From: Methanobacteriota archaeon
GTDB taxonomy: Archaea > Thermoplasmatota > DTKX01 > VGTL01
Length of the DNA: 45,333 bases
Assembly (NCBI GenBank): GCA_016874675.1
Contig: VGTL01000018.1
Coordinates: forward strand, 1 to 45,333
Reading direction: 5' to 3'
The notes beneath the pieces are model-generated. The model ran no database searches. It was given only the letters and a program-made list of their open reading frames with translations, and was not told where the DNA came from. How positions within the stretch are numbered: the first letter of the stretch is position 1; every line of letters starts with the position of its first letter. Below, piece after piece: positions 15,402-27,058 of this stretch. The position numbers and the translations under genes are program-made.

Positions 15402-15583
15402 AGGCGCAAGGCGCATGGCGCATGGCGCGAGGCCGAAGGGGCGAGGGGAAAGGGGCAAGGGGCGGAAGAACGAGCTCGCCCCCTTGACCCTTGCGCCTTG
15501 ACCCCTGCGCCCTCGGCCTTGCGCCTTGCGCCCTGCGCCCTGCGCCTTGCGCCATGCGCCATGCGCCCTGCGCCTTGCGCCAT
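15402..15583. repeat. Heptamer inverted array E between divergent genes
   Basis: The left arm begins GGCGCAAGGCGCATGGCGC and continues to about 15465. The core includes GAACGAGCTCGCCCC. The right arm (about 15481-15583) is a run of TTGCGCC variants including CTTGACCC. It lies between the divergent iorA and metallo-beta-lactamase genes and fills most of their 347-bp gap. It cannot be a terminator for either of them. Confidence 0.9.
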
Positions 15584-15666
15584 GATCGGGACGCGGTTCG
15601 AAATACCCCAACATTCCATGAAAAGATTGAAATCCAGTTTCGTCATGATGTCGGGACGGTGGGAAC

Positions 15667-16785
15667 ATGGCCATCCGCTTCCAGCAGCTCAATCCCGGTG
15701 CCTGCCGGACCTACCTTCTGGGCAAGCCGGGCATCACGGAGGTCGCGCTGGTCGACCCGGTGCTCGACCGCCTCGACGCCTACCTGACGTTCCTGCGCAG
15801 GGAGAACCTCAAGCTCGTGGCCGTCGTCGACACCCACACCCACGCCGACCACATATCGGCCGGCCCGGCCCTTCGCGACCTCACCGGCTGCGATTACATC
15901 ATGCACGCCGCCGCTCCAGCGGGTTGCGCCAGCCGGCGCCTCTTAGACGGCCAGGCCCTCCGCCTCGCCGGCCTGGAAATGCGGGTGATGCACACACCGG
16001 GCCACACCGGCGACGCGGTCTGCCTGGTCCTCCCCGACCGTGTCCTCACGGGAGACACGCTCTTCCTGGACGACGGCGGCGCCGGCCGCGACGACCTCCC
16101 GGGAGGGGACGCCGGGGCCCACTGGCACAGCCTTCAGAGGCTCCTGGCCCTGCCCGAGGGGCTGGTGGTCTACCCCGCCCACGAGTACCGCCAGCGGGCC
16201 CCGTCGAGCCTGGCCGTCCAGAAGGGGAGCAACCCGCACCTGCGCCCCCGGACCAGGGAGGAGTTCATCCACTACATCCAGGAGCTCAGGCTCGGGCCGG
16301 CCGGCTGGATGAAGGAGGTGCTCAGGGCCAACTACGCCTGCGCCCTCGAGCCGGGCAAGGTGTGGATACCGGTCGACGCCCACGCCTGCGAGGCCAGGGG
16401 GACGCTTGGCAAGGGCGCCAACGAGCAGGTGGTCGTGACCATCGACCCCGGAGAGCTGAGACCGAGGCTCGAGCGGGACGACCGGCCGGTGCTGCTCGAC
16501 GTGCGGGAGCGCTCCGAGCTCGCCGGGGCGCTGGGCCACCTCCCGGGGATAGTGCACATCCCGATAGACGAGCTCTCGCGGCGGCTTGCGGAGCTGGAGG
16601 CCTACAGGCAACGTGAGATAGTGACCGTGTGCCGCAGCGGCGGCCGCAGCCACACCGCGGCCCAGATACTCCAGCAGGCGGGCTTTGCCCACGTCCACTC
16701 CCTGGAGGGCGGAATGCTCGCCTGGAGGGCCCGGGGCCTTCCGGCCGGGAGGCAGGATTCCGGCGACATATGGCACAAATTATAA
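15667..16785 (+). CDS. Metallo-beta-lactamase/rhodanese fusion (persulfide dioxygenase-like)
   Basis: This 372-residue protein joins two domains. The N-terminal metallo-beta-lactamase fold has THTHADH (His57, His59, Asp61, His62), HTPGHTGD (His115), LTGDTLF (Asp132) and YPAHEY (His174), matching the iron-binding set of ETHE1-like persulfide dioxygenases. The C-terminal rhodanese domain (about 265-360) has the active-site loop VCRSGGRS with Cys324. Such fusions in bacteria handle sulfane sulfur: the rhodanese moves sulfur between thiosulfate or persulfide carriers, and the dioxygenase oxidises glutathione- or CoA-type persulfides to sulfite. In archaea the thiol carrier is unknown. The ATG is preceded by GGTGGG. 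The gene's last codons overlap the promoter of the ferritin-like gene that follows. Confidence 0.92.
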   Translation: MAIRFQQLNPGACRTYLLGKPGITEVALVDPVLDRLDAYLTFLRRENLKLVAVVDTHTHADHISAGPALRDLTGCDYIMHAAAPAGCASRRLLDGQALRLAGLEMRVMHTPGHTGDAVCLVLPDRVLTGDTLFLDDGGAGRDDLPGGDAGAHWHSLQRLLALPEGLVVYPAHEYRQRAPSSLAVQKGSNPHLRPRTREEFIHYIQELRLGPAGWMKEVLRANYACALEPGKVWIPVDAHACEARGTLGKGANEQVVVTIDPGELRPRLERDDRPVLLDVRERSELAGALGHLPGIVHIPIDELSRRLAELEAYRQREIVTVCRSGGRSHTAAQILQQAGFAHVHSLEGGMLAWRARGLPAGRQDSGDIWHKL

Positions 16786-16786
16786 T
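16777..16786 (+). promoter_or_regulatory. TATA box overlapping the upstream stop codon
   Basis: AAATTATAAT is an A/T-rich box whose central TAA is the stop codon of the metallo-beta-lactamase/rhodanese gene. It is centred about 52 nt before the ATG of the ferritin-like gene, leaving a leader of about 26 nt. Confidence 0.55.
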
Positions 16787-16819
16787 TACCATAATTCATG
16801 TTGGGTTACCCAGTTGAAC

Positions 16820-16828
16820 GGGGAGGAG
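16820..16828 (+). promoter_or_regulatory. Strong Shine-Dalgarno sequence deciding the start
   Basis: GGGGAGGAG, five nt before the ATG at 16834, is one of the strongest ribosome-binding sites in the window. It rules against the upstream in-frame ATG at 16798. Confidence 0.7.
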
Positions 16829-16833
16829 ATGAC

Positions 16834-17265
16834 ATGCCGTTGAAGAAAGCGTCGAAGGAACTGATGGATATGTTGAACATGGCCATCGCCCGGGAGATAC
16901 AGGTCTCCATCCAGTACATGTGGCAGCACGTGCTCTGGGGGGGCGTCAAGGGGTTCGCCACAAAGGACGCCTTCAAGGAGATCGCCATCGAGGAGATGAA
17001 GCACGCCGAGAAGATCGCCGAGCGGCTCTACTACCTGGGCGGGACCCCGACCACGAAGCCCACGCCCATAGTGGTCGGCCAAAATCTCAAGGAGCGCATC
17101 GAGCAGGACATCAAGGACGAGCAGGGCGCAATCGAGATGTACACCAGGATAATCGAGCTGGCGCGCAAGGAGGGCGACGAGGTCACCAACCTCATGTTCC
17201 GCCACATCCTCGAGGACGAGGAAGACCACCACGACACCTTCACGACGCTGTACGAGGAAGTGTGA
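16834..17265 (+). CDS. Ferritin-like di-iron protein
   Basis: This 143-residue four-helix protein belongs to the ferritin/bacterioferritin superfamily. Expected metal ligands are seen in order: a glutamate in helix 1 (AREIQVSIQYMWQHV), ExxH in helix 2 (EEMKHAEKIAERL), a glutamate in helix 3 (KDEQGAIEMYTRII) and ExxH in helix 4 (LEDEEDHHDTFTTLY). Members oxidise ferrous iron and either store it or detoxify peroxide. The length is close to that of small bacterioferritin-like or Dps-like archaeal proteins. I chose the ATG at 16834 because GGGGAGGAG lies five nt upstream; an ATG at 16798 has no such signal. The persulfide dioxygenase-like gene upstream suggests a shared redox or sulfur stress role. 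Confidence 0.88.
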   Translation: MPLKKASKELMDMLNMAIAREIQVSIQYMWQHVLWGGVKGFATKDAFKEIAIEEMKHAEKIAERLYYLGGTPTTKPTPIVVGQNLKERIEQDIKDEQGAIEMYTRIIELARKEGDEVTNLMFRHILEDEEDHHDTFTTLYEEV

Positions 17266-17274
17266 GGGAAGAAG

Positions 17275-17466
17275 GAGCAAGGCGCGTGGCGCAGGGCGCA
17301 GGGCCGAAGGCGCAAGGCGGAAGGCACAAGGGGAAGGTGGTCCGAATCTCAGTTTTCTCCCCCTTGACCCTTGCGCCTCGACCCCTGCGCTCTCGGCCTT
17401 GCGCCTTGCGCCTTGACCCCTGCGCCCTCGGCCTTGCGCCTTGCGCCTTGCGCCCTGCGCCTTTGC
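17275..17466. repeat. Heptamer inverted array F
   Basis: The left arm (17275-17336) is a run of GGCGCAG, GGCGCAA and GGCGGAA units. A core near 17337-17362 follows, and the right arm (about 17363-17466) repeats TTGCGCC with CTTGACCC variants. It starts about 10 nt after the stop codon of the ferritin-like gene and ends 4 nt before the next start codon, leaving no room for a promoter outside the array. Confidence 0.92.
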
Positions 17467-17470
17467 ATCC

Positions 17471-19546
<2,076 letters not shown>

Positions 19547-19590
19547 CCTGCAAGGGCGGGGGCCCCTCTCCGGGCGCCCGGGCAAAAATG

Positions 19591-19598
19591 TATTTAAT
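19591..19598 (+). promoter_or_regulatory. TATA-like box of the clostripain-type protease gene
   Basis: TATTTAAT lies about 46 nt before the ATG, in an otherwise GC-rich gap, which would leave a leader of about 20 nt. A second A/T-rich stretch, CATATATC, lies closer to the start and is an alternative. Confidence 0.55.
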
Positions 19599-19640
19599 CG
19601 GCCGGCCATATATCGACCCGGTTACGGCCGGGTGGTGACA

Positions 19641-22600
19641 ATGATGGCCAGGCAATCATGTGCCCTGTTGATCTGCATGTTGCTGCTCGCCGGTATGCCT
19701 TTCCCGCCCGCCTCGGGAGTCTACCTTGGCCCCCGGGTGAGGGTGGACATCGGGAGCAGCAGCCTGGACGCCGGCGCCTCGACGGTGGTCTACGTCACGG
19801 TCTACAACGAGACGGGCGTGAAGGTGGCCGGGGCAAGGGTCGATGTCGAGGCCGAGCTGGGGAGCTTCGACCGGGTTTCGGCCGTCACCGGCTCGCAGGG
19901 CGTGGCGAACTTCGTCTACACCGCTCCGCGCGACATCCCCGAGGCGAGGTCGGTGAGAATCAACGCCACTGCAGTCTATGACATCCCGCCCTACACGACG
20001 GGATTCGTGACGGTCTGGGTGAGGACGGTGGCGCGCCTGGGAATAGACGGCCCGGACCAGGTCCTGGCGGGCGGAGGGAACGTGCGCTACATCATCCGCG
20101 CCGTAAACGGCTCGTCGCCAATCGCCGGCGCCACGATCTTCGTGGAGGCGCCGGCGCTCGGAGAGGTCGTGGACCAGCAGCGAATCACCAATGACGCCGG
20201 GATGGGCTGGTTCGACTACAGTCCGCCGGCCTCCCGGACGGGCGAATTGGTGCTGAGCGTCCGGGTCCAGCCGGAGACGGGCGCCCCGATCGTCGGCTCA
20301 AAGGCCATACATGTCGTGTCGGAGATACGGAACCTGACCGTCTCGGTCTCGACCGACAAGGACCCCCTTCCGTGCTGGGGCAGCTGCAACCTCACGGCGA
20401 TCGTGATGAAGGGCGGGGAACCGGTTCCCAATGCCACGGTGAAATGGCTCGCTGCGAAGGGCTGGAGGTCCGCATCCGGCGCCCTGACCGATGCGGGCGG
20501 CCGCGCCCGGATAATCTACACCGCCTCCAACTCCAGCGGCTCGCTGTGGGCCGGGCCGGTGACGGTGCAGGTGACAGCGACGAAGGGAAGCGACACGGCT
20601 CGCGCCGACCTGACATTCCAGGTGGCCCCCTACACCGTCGGCTGGACCGCCGGACTCGCCTACTCCTCCACCGGCGGCCAGCTCCTGCCCGGCGAGAGGC
20701 TCGCGGTGGACCTGAGCCTGAGGCTGCCCCACGGCCGTCCCTGGGAGTTCATCACCCCGGTCTCGGTCGATTTGAGGCTCTGGACGGGGACGGGAACCGA
20801 GGTCTACAACCGCACCGTCGGGCAGGGCCTCTCGATAGCGCCCGGGCTCGACTGGAGCGCCGGGCCGCTGGAGCTTCTCACCGTTCCGGTGTCGCCGACG
20901 GTCTTCCAGTACCGGTGGCAGGTCCGGGTGATCTCGGAATCAGGGGGCTTTGTCTATTACGAACTCCCCGAGCCCGTGCAGGTGCGCGTGCTTGCCCGCG
21001 ATGGCGGCTGGACCTTCCTCGAGTTCATCTCCGACGACAACAACCTTGCGCCCTACATCAACCGCTACATCGACAACATGGAGACGGGCGGCCCCGCGGG
21101 CCAGTTCCGCTACCTCATCGAGCGCAGCGGTACACGCGGCACCACCTACAGATACGAGCTTAACAGGGACTCGGAGGCAGGGACCGACCTTACGCTGCTC
21201 TCCACCCTCGGAGAGCTCGACATGGGGAGCCCGGACACCCTGCTGGACTTCCTCGTCTGGGGGGCCACGCTGGCGCCCGCCGAGAACTACTGCATCATCC
21301 TCCTCGATCATGGTGGCGGCTGGGACGGGGTCTGCTGGGACTATTACAATAGTCCCAAGAGCCACATCTCGGTCTCCGGGCTGGAGCAATGCCTCCAGGG
21401 GTTCAGGTCGCACGCACGAAAGCCGCAGATTCTGGTGTTCCAGGCGTGCCTCATGTCCTCCGCCGAGGTGGTCTACAGGCTCGCGGATGACACGGGGTAC
21501 ATCCTCGCCAGCGAGACGATTATATGGTCGGACTCGCTGCTCCTCACGCCCGAGGGCCTGAGGAGATTCCAGTCGCGCTATCCCCCCATACCGGAACAGG
21601 CCTGCCGGGACCTGATGGAGGGCTTCAGGGAGAGCGACCACAGGAACTACCCGATGGGCGTGCTGAGGCTCGACAGGGCCGGGCCGTTCTTCAATTCCCT
21701 GGACGAGATGTGCTCCAGGCTGCTGGGGAACTGGACCGCCCTCGGGCCCCTGGTGAAGGGAAACACGTACCACGTCCCCTATCCGGACCCGAACTGGGCC
21801 GTCGCGGACCTGAAGATCCTCCTCAACAGAATCCGCGAAATGGTCATGAGTCATCCCGGGTCCGATGGCCATCGGGGTGTCGTGGCGGCGATAGATGATG
21901 TGATCGGACGCCTGGACGGGCTCTTCCTCGACCGCCACCTCGAGGGGGATTTCGCCCTCCTCGGTTACGGCGCCCTCAACATCTTCTTCTGCCGGGATAG
22001 TGAGAAATATTCCCGGCTAAGGGATGAGTATCTCCCCAACGCGTTCCCGCCCGGTTTCGGATGGATACGGCTGCTCGAGGCCATGCACCCGGGCCCCCCG
22101 CAGGACTTCATCCCGATCCAGACGTACCCCGGGGTCGAGGGCCTGGTCCGGGCCCCCCTCGCCGGCGCGGGCATCAATGCCTCGGATGCGGACGCGGACG
22201 GCCTCATCGACACCGCCATCGTCGACGTCCAGGTCAACAACACGGCCAACAACATCGGCGTCAATGTCATCATCGACCTGACCCCCTACAACGGCTCCCT
22301 CGCCCCCGAGCCGTCCAACCTCGCCGTCAGGCGGGTGCTCCCCGTCCCGGCCGGCGAAAACCTCACGAGGTTCCTGGAGCTCACCAGCCCCGTCGAGGAC
22401 CTCGTGAGCATAGTCCTGACGGTCACCGCTCCCGACGGTACCGTGGTCTCCCGGCGGGTCCTGGACGAGCTGATGATGGGCGCCACCCCGCGCGGCGGGC
22501 GCCCGCCCTCCCTGGAAATGAACGCCTCTGCGCGGGAGGTCCTCTCCGGAAGACAGGTGGAGCTGGGAGCCGGGGCCTCCGACCCGGACGGGGACGGATT

Positions 22601-23447
22601 GAGCGTATGGTGGGACCTCGACCTCTCCGACGGGCTGGGTCTGGATGCCTCCGGCCCCTCGGCCCCAGTGTCCTTCCGCGGATCCGGGCCGAGGACCGTC
22701 ACCTGTATCGCCTCCGACGGGAGCCAGGTCGTGGTGCGCCAGCTCGAGCTCAACGTCACCCCCGACCCCGACAATCGAATGCCTTCCGCCAGCCTGTCGT
22801 CGAGACTCGCGGGACCGAACACGGCGGTCCTCGACGCCTCCGGCTCCTCGGACCCGGACGGCGACCCGCTGGAGTACCTCTTTCTTTTCGGCGACGGGAA
22901 CTCGACCGGCTGGACGCGGTCGCCCGCCGTCTCCCGCGATTACCCGAACGGGAGTTACGAGGCCGTGGTGATGGTGCGCGACCCGGCCCGCTACAACGGT
23001 CCGTGCGCGCTGGCGATGGTGAACGTGACGGGGGAGATTCCCCTTCCGGCCAACCGGGCCCCCGCCGCCCGCCTGGCCGTCTCCCCGCCCCTTCCGGCAG
23101 CGGGGAAACCGGTCACCGCCGACGCCTCCGCCTCCTCGGACCCGGACAACGACACCCTGATGTACCGCTTCGACTGGGGGGACGGCAACTCGACGGGCTG
23201 GTCCGCCTCGGCGGTCGCCAGCCACACCTACCGGACGGCGGGCCGATACAACATCACCCTGCACACGCGCGATCCGGGCAACCTCACGGCGAGCGCCACC
23301 CTGTCCATCGACGTCAAACCGCCCCCCAGGACCATCGCCGTCAAGGGCTTCCTTCCCGCACTCGGGGCCCCGCTCGCCATCGCCGCCCTCGCGGCCGCCC
23401 TGCCCCTCGCTTCCGGATGCCGCTCCCGCCTGAGGGCGCAGCCCTAA
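19641..23447 (+). CDS. Clostripain-type (C11) surface protease with Ig-like and PKD domains
   Basis: This protein of about 1268 residues is secreted and membrane-anchored. After a signal peptide (about 1-27) come three Ig-like (Big_1/invasin-type) modules (about 30-330), each with a GVANFVY or GRARIIY type ending. The catalytic domain (about 450-780) follows, with the C11 dyad His557 in LLDHGGGWDG and Cys603 in VFQACLMSS. It also has the family's start motif WTFLEFISDDNNLAPY. A region with DADADGLID follows, then three PKD-type domains (about 955-1230) with DPDGD and WGDGNSTGW turns, and a C-terminal hydrophobic helix. C11 enzymes cleave after arginine or lysine and often need calcium and self-processing. 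ATG at 19641 or 19644 fits the GGTGGTGA signal. Together with the S8 protease it would supply peptides. Confidence 0.92.
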   Translation: MMARQSCALLICMLLLAGMPFPPASGVYLGPRVRVDIGSSSLDAGASTVVYVTVYNETGVKVAGARVDVEAELGSFDRVSAVTGSQGVANFVYTAPRDIPEARSVRINATAVYDIPPYTTGFVTVWVRTVARLGIDGPDQVLAGGGNVRYIIRAVNGSSPIAGATIFVEAPALGEVVDQQRITNDAGMGWFDYSPPASRTGELVLSVRVQPETGAPIVGSKAIHVVSEIRNLTVSVSTDKDPLPCWGSCNLTAIVMKGGEPVPNATVKWLAAKGWRSASGALTDAGGRARIIYTASNSSGSLWAGPVTVQVTATKGSDTARADLTFQVAPYTVGWTAGLAYSSTGGQLLPGERLAVDLSLRLPHGRPWEFITPVSVDLRLWTGTGTEVYNRTVGQGLSIAPGLDWSAGPLELLTVPVSPTVFQYRWQVRVISESGGFVYYELPEPVQVRVLARDGGWTFLEFISDDNNLAPYINRYIDNMETGGPAGQFRYLIERSGTRGTTYRYELNRDSEAGTDLTLLSTLGELDMGSPDTLLDFLVWGATLAPAENYCIILLDHGGGWDGVCWDYYNSPKSHISVSGLEQCLQGFRSHARKPQILVFQACLMSSAEVVYRLADDTGYILASETIIWSDSLLLTPEGLRRFQSRYPPIPEQACRDLMEGFRESDHRNYPMGVLRLDRAGPFFNSLDEMCSRLLGNWTALGPLVKGNTYHVPYPDPNWAVADLKILLNRIREMVMSHPGSDGHRGVVAAIDDVIGRLDGLFLDRHLEGDFALLGYGALNIFFCRDSEKYSRLRDEYLPNAFPPGFGWIRLLEAMHPGPPQDFIPIQTYPGVEGLVRAPLAGAGINASDADADGLIDTAIVDVQVNNTANNIGVNVIIDLTPYNGSLAPEPSNLAVRRVLPVPAGENLTRFLELTSPVEDLVSIVLTVTAPDGTVVSRRVLDELMMGATPRGGRPPSLEMNASAREVLSGRQVELGAGASDPDGDGLSVWWDLDLSDGLGLDASGPSAPVSFRGSGPRTVTCIASDGSQVVVRQLELNVTPDPDNRMPSASLSSRLAGPNTAVLDASGSSDPDGDPLEYLFLFGDGNSTGWTRSPAVSRDYPNGSYEAVVMVRDPARYNGPCALAMVNVTGEIPLPANRAPAARLAVSPPLPAAGKPVTADASASSDPDNDTLMYRFDWGDGNSTGWSASAVASHTYRTAGRYNITLHTRDPGNLTASATLSIDVKPPPRTIAVKGFLPALGAPLAIAALAAALPLASGCRSRLRAQP

Positions 23448-23450
23448 AGC

Positions 23451-23456
23451 TTTATC
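23451..23456 (+). promoter_or_regulatory. TATA-like box of the ABC-F gene
   Basis: TTTATC, within GCTTTATCACC, is centred about 28 nt before the GTG start, consistent with a leaderless mRNA. It begins 4 nt after the stop of the protease gene. Confidence 0.5.
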
Positions 23457-23480
23457 ACCAGCGACCATCATCGGCGTCGC

Positions 23481-25283
<1,803 letters not shown>

Positions 25284-25386
25284 CCGTCCTTTCCTGCGGG
25301 CCTGTACACCCCGACCCCTATTTCCTTCGCTTGATGAGATAGAACCCGGCCGCCGCGGCCGCCGCCCTGAACCATACAATTAAGGG

Positions 25387-26385
25387 ATGCCAGGCCATTC
25401 CAAGCGGGAGATGAGGTTCTCCAAGACGCTCGCCGGGGCATGGGTGCTCCGGAGGCTCGCCCGGCTCAACCTGGCGGGGGAGGTGCTCCCCTTCGGCTGC
25501 TCCCTCGCCGCGACCGGTCGCTGCAACCTGAGATGCGCCCACTGCTACGAGCGCGCCCGTCGGAAGGGGAAGCGGGCGGAGCTGGACATCGAGGGCATGA
25601 GGGGGCTTTGCGGCCGGCTCTTCGCAAGGGGCATGAGGCACTGCACGATAACGGACGGCGAGCCCTTTCTTGACCGGTCATCGGTTGAGAAATGCGCCCT
25701 CATCGTGGACTCCTTCTGGGCGACCTACATCGTGACCAACGGGACGAGGGAGCTCCCGGACCTCCCGGCGACGTACATCGTGAGCCTCGACGGGCCGGCG
25801 AGGGTGCACGACCGGCTGAGGGGGCCGGGCACCTTCGCCTTGCTGAAGCGGAACGTCCGGCGGGCCCCCCACGACGACCTCTACGCCCTCTGCACATTGA
25901 ACACTGTCAACCGCCCGTACCTTGTGGAAACCGTGGAGGCCGCAAGGGCGCTGGGCTTGCGGGGCATCATGTTCAACTGGCACAACCCGCTGGGAGAGGA
26001 GGACCCTTTGTGGGTCCCGTTCGCGCAGAGGAACCAGGACATCGACATCGTGCTGGGCCTTGCCGACGGGCCCGACGGTCTCGTGGTGAACACGCGCTGG
26101 GAGCTCGACCTACTCCGGACGCCCGGGTGGTCCCGGCGCTGCCCCTCCGGATGGATAGAATCCTACGACGCCGCTGGCCGGTTGAAGAAGCCCTGCATCT
26201 TCGCCGACCCCCGGATGTGCGAACGTTGCGGGTGCCATGTCTTCCCGGCGTTGAGGGAGGCCGTCCGGGGCCGCCCGAGCATCGAGGCGCGGCTCATGCT
26301 CAACTTCGTAAAGACCTGGTGGCTCCGTGAAGACGCATTATCAAGACTCAAAATACCGAAGGCCATCGGTCGTTTCGTTCATTGA
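25387..26385 (+). CDS. Radical SAM protein with C-terminal cysteine-rich region
   Basis: This 332-residue protein has the radical SAM cluster motif CNLRCAHC (Cys46, Cys50, Cys53). It also has TDGEPF, a variant of the GGEP motif that binds the methionine amino group, and strand motifs such as YIVTNG and YIVSLDG. The C-terminal 90 residues hold further cysteines (RRCPSGWIESYD, KKPCIFADPRMCERCGC), in the manner of a SPASM or HpnH-like auxiliary cluster domain. Its substrate cannot be inferred; candidates include peptide, lipid or cofactor modification. No partner gene or precursor peptide is seen nearby: the ABC-F gene is upstream and a tRNA gene on the other strand follows. The ATG is preceded by a weak A/T-rich stretch only 5 nt away, so the promoter is unclear. 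GC content and codon use look like the neighbours. Confidence 0.88.
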   Translation: MPGHSKREMRFSKTLAGAWVLRRLARLNLAGEVLPFGCSLAATGRCNLRCAHCYERARRKGKRAELDIEGMRGLCGRLFARGMRHCTITDGEPFLDRSSVEKCALIVDSFWATYIVTNGTRELPDLPATYIVSLDGPARVHDRLRGPGTFALLKRNVRRAPHDDLYALCTLNTVNRPYLVETVEAARALGLRGIMFNWHNPLGEEDPLWVPFAQRNQDIDIVLGLADGPDGLVVNTRWELDLLRTPGWSRRCPSGWIESYDAAGRLKKPCIFADPRMCERCGCHVFPALREAVRGRPSIEARLMLNFVKTWWLREDALSRLKIPKAIGRFVH

Positions 26386-26399
26386 TCATGATCATGTCA

Positions 26400-26440
26400 T
26401 CCGCGAAGCGGAGCGAGCCGGAACCGACCAGTCGTTTCTT
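26400..26440 (+). terminator. Possible terminator of the radical SAM gene
   Basis: A 5-bp stem with a GAA loop (TCCGCGAAGCGGA) begins 15 nt after the stop codon, and the T-rich TCGTTTCTTTCTTTC follows. Archaeal termination depends mainly on T-rich stretches, so the T-run is the stronger part of this call. Confidence 0.4.
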
Positions 26441-26492
26441 TCTTTCATATCACATCGAGAGTCCTTGCGAGCTTGCCTTTCGATGAACTCGG

Positions 26493-26524
26493 AAGTTGCA
26501 TGATTCCAATTGTCCATGCAACTT
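26493..26524. other. Perfect 10-bp hairpin of unknown role
   Basis: AAGTTGCATG and CATGCAACTT pair perfectly around a 12-nt loop in an A/T-rich intergenic stretch. It may be part of a small RNA or a protein-binding site. Nothing nearby identifies it. Confidence 0.5.
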
Positions 26525-26649
26525 TCTCGAATGTTTCTTTCTTGCATCAATTGCTTTGAAGAAAGAAAGATTTGGGCCCCTCCGGACCGGAAAAATGCGA
26601 GCGAAGCGAGCTTTTTTACGGTAAGGATGAGCCCTCACAAATTGTAATG

Positions 26650-26722
26650 TGGGCTCATCCGGATTTGAACCGGAGATCTCCTCCGTGTCAGGGAGGTGTC
26701 ATACCAACTAGACCATGAGCCC
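26650..26722 (-). tRNA. tRNA-Val (anticodon GAC)
   Basis: The minus strand folds into a standard 73-nt tRNA: acceptor GGGCTCA pairs with TGAGCCC and is followed by discriminator A. The D arm holds GGTCTAGTTGGTATGACA, the anticodon stem is CCTCC with GGAGG, and the loop CTGACAC gives anticodon GAC. The T arm CCGG-TTCAAAT-CCGG is canonical. CCA is not encoded, as is common in archaea. No intron is present. It reads away from the receptor-like gene on the plus strand. Confidence 0.97.
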
Positions 26723-26812
26723 AGTCCGTTCTTCTCAGAAGGAGATAAAAGTACCCATTAAAATCATTTTCGGGGGGATGCGGGGTGAAAAGAGGCGCAG
26801 GATGCGTGGGGG

Positions 26813-26979
26813 AAAGGCAGCAAGGCAGCAGGGCAGCAAGGCAGCAAGGGAAGGCAGCAAGGCAGAAAGGCAGAAAGGCAGCAGGGGGTATGGAACGAAC
26901 CGTCGTCCCCTTGCTGCCTTGCTGCCTTGCTCCCTTGCTGCCTTGCTCCCTTGCTGCCTTCCTCCCTGCGCCCTGCGCA
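26813..26979. repeat. Octamer inverted array G with inverted core
   Basis: The left arm repeats GGCAGCAA and GGCAGAAA units. The core near 26885-26912 reads GGGGGTATGGAACGAACC then GTCGTCCCC, the reverse complement of the core of the array at 6361-6668. The right arm repeats TTGCTGCC and TTGCTCCC to about 26970. It lies between the divergent tRNA-Val and receptor-like genes. Confidence 0.92.
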
Positions 26980-27010
26980 TTCCCTTATCTATTTTCCGCC
27001 GCCTCCGCCC

Positions 27011-27023
27011 AATATATATATAT
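27011..27023 (+). promoter_or_regulatory. TATA box of the receptor-like gene
   Basis: AATATATATATAT is the only A/T-rich element between the repeat array and the start codon. It is centred about 43 nt before the ATG at 27059 and gives a leader of about 16 nt containing GGGCGGGGAA. Confidence 0.65.
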
Positions 27024-27058
27024 CAGCTGAAATCATTCATAAGGGCGGGGAACTTGCG

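Larger units (their letters stand above)
26386..26649. other. A/T-rich intergenic stretch with hairpins
   Basis: This gap is clearly less GC-rich than its surroundings. It contains TGATCATGATCA at the radical SAM stop codon, then TCCGC-gaa-GCGGA (26400-26412), followed by a T-rich run. A perfect 10-bp stem, AAGTTGCATG with CATGCAACTT and a 12-nt loop, lies at 26493-26524. TTTCTTTCTTTC and its reverse complement flank the middle. GCGAGCGAAGCGAGC followed by TTTTTT occurs near 26599. No open reading frame looks real. A small RNA or terminator region is possible. Confidence 0.6.

Noticed and set aside
25330-25372. A possible C/D box small RNA, with TGATGA followed by CTGA, before the radical SAM gene.
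   Set aside because: Only one pair of short boxes is present, with no C'/D' pair and no complementary guide target that I can point to. This is expected by chance.
26599-26620. GCGAGCGAAGCGAGC followed by six Ts, as an intrinsic terminator.
   Set aside because: The two halves are direct rather than inverted repeats, so no good stem forms. The T-run alone could still matter in an archaeon.
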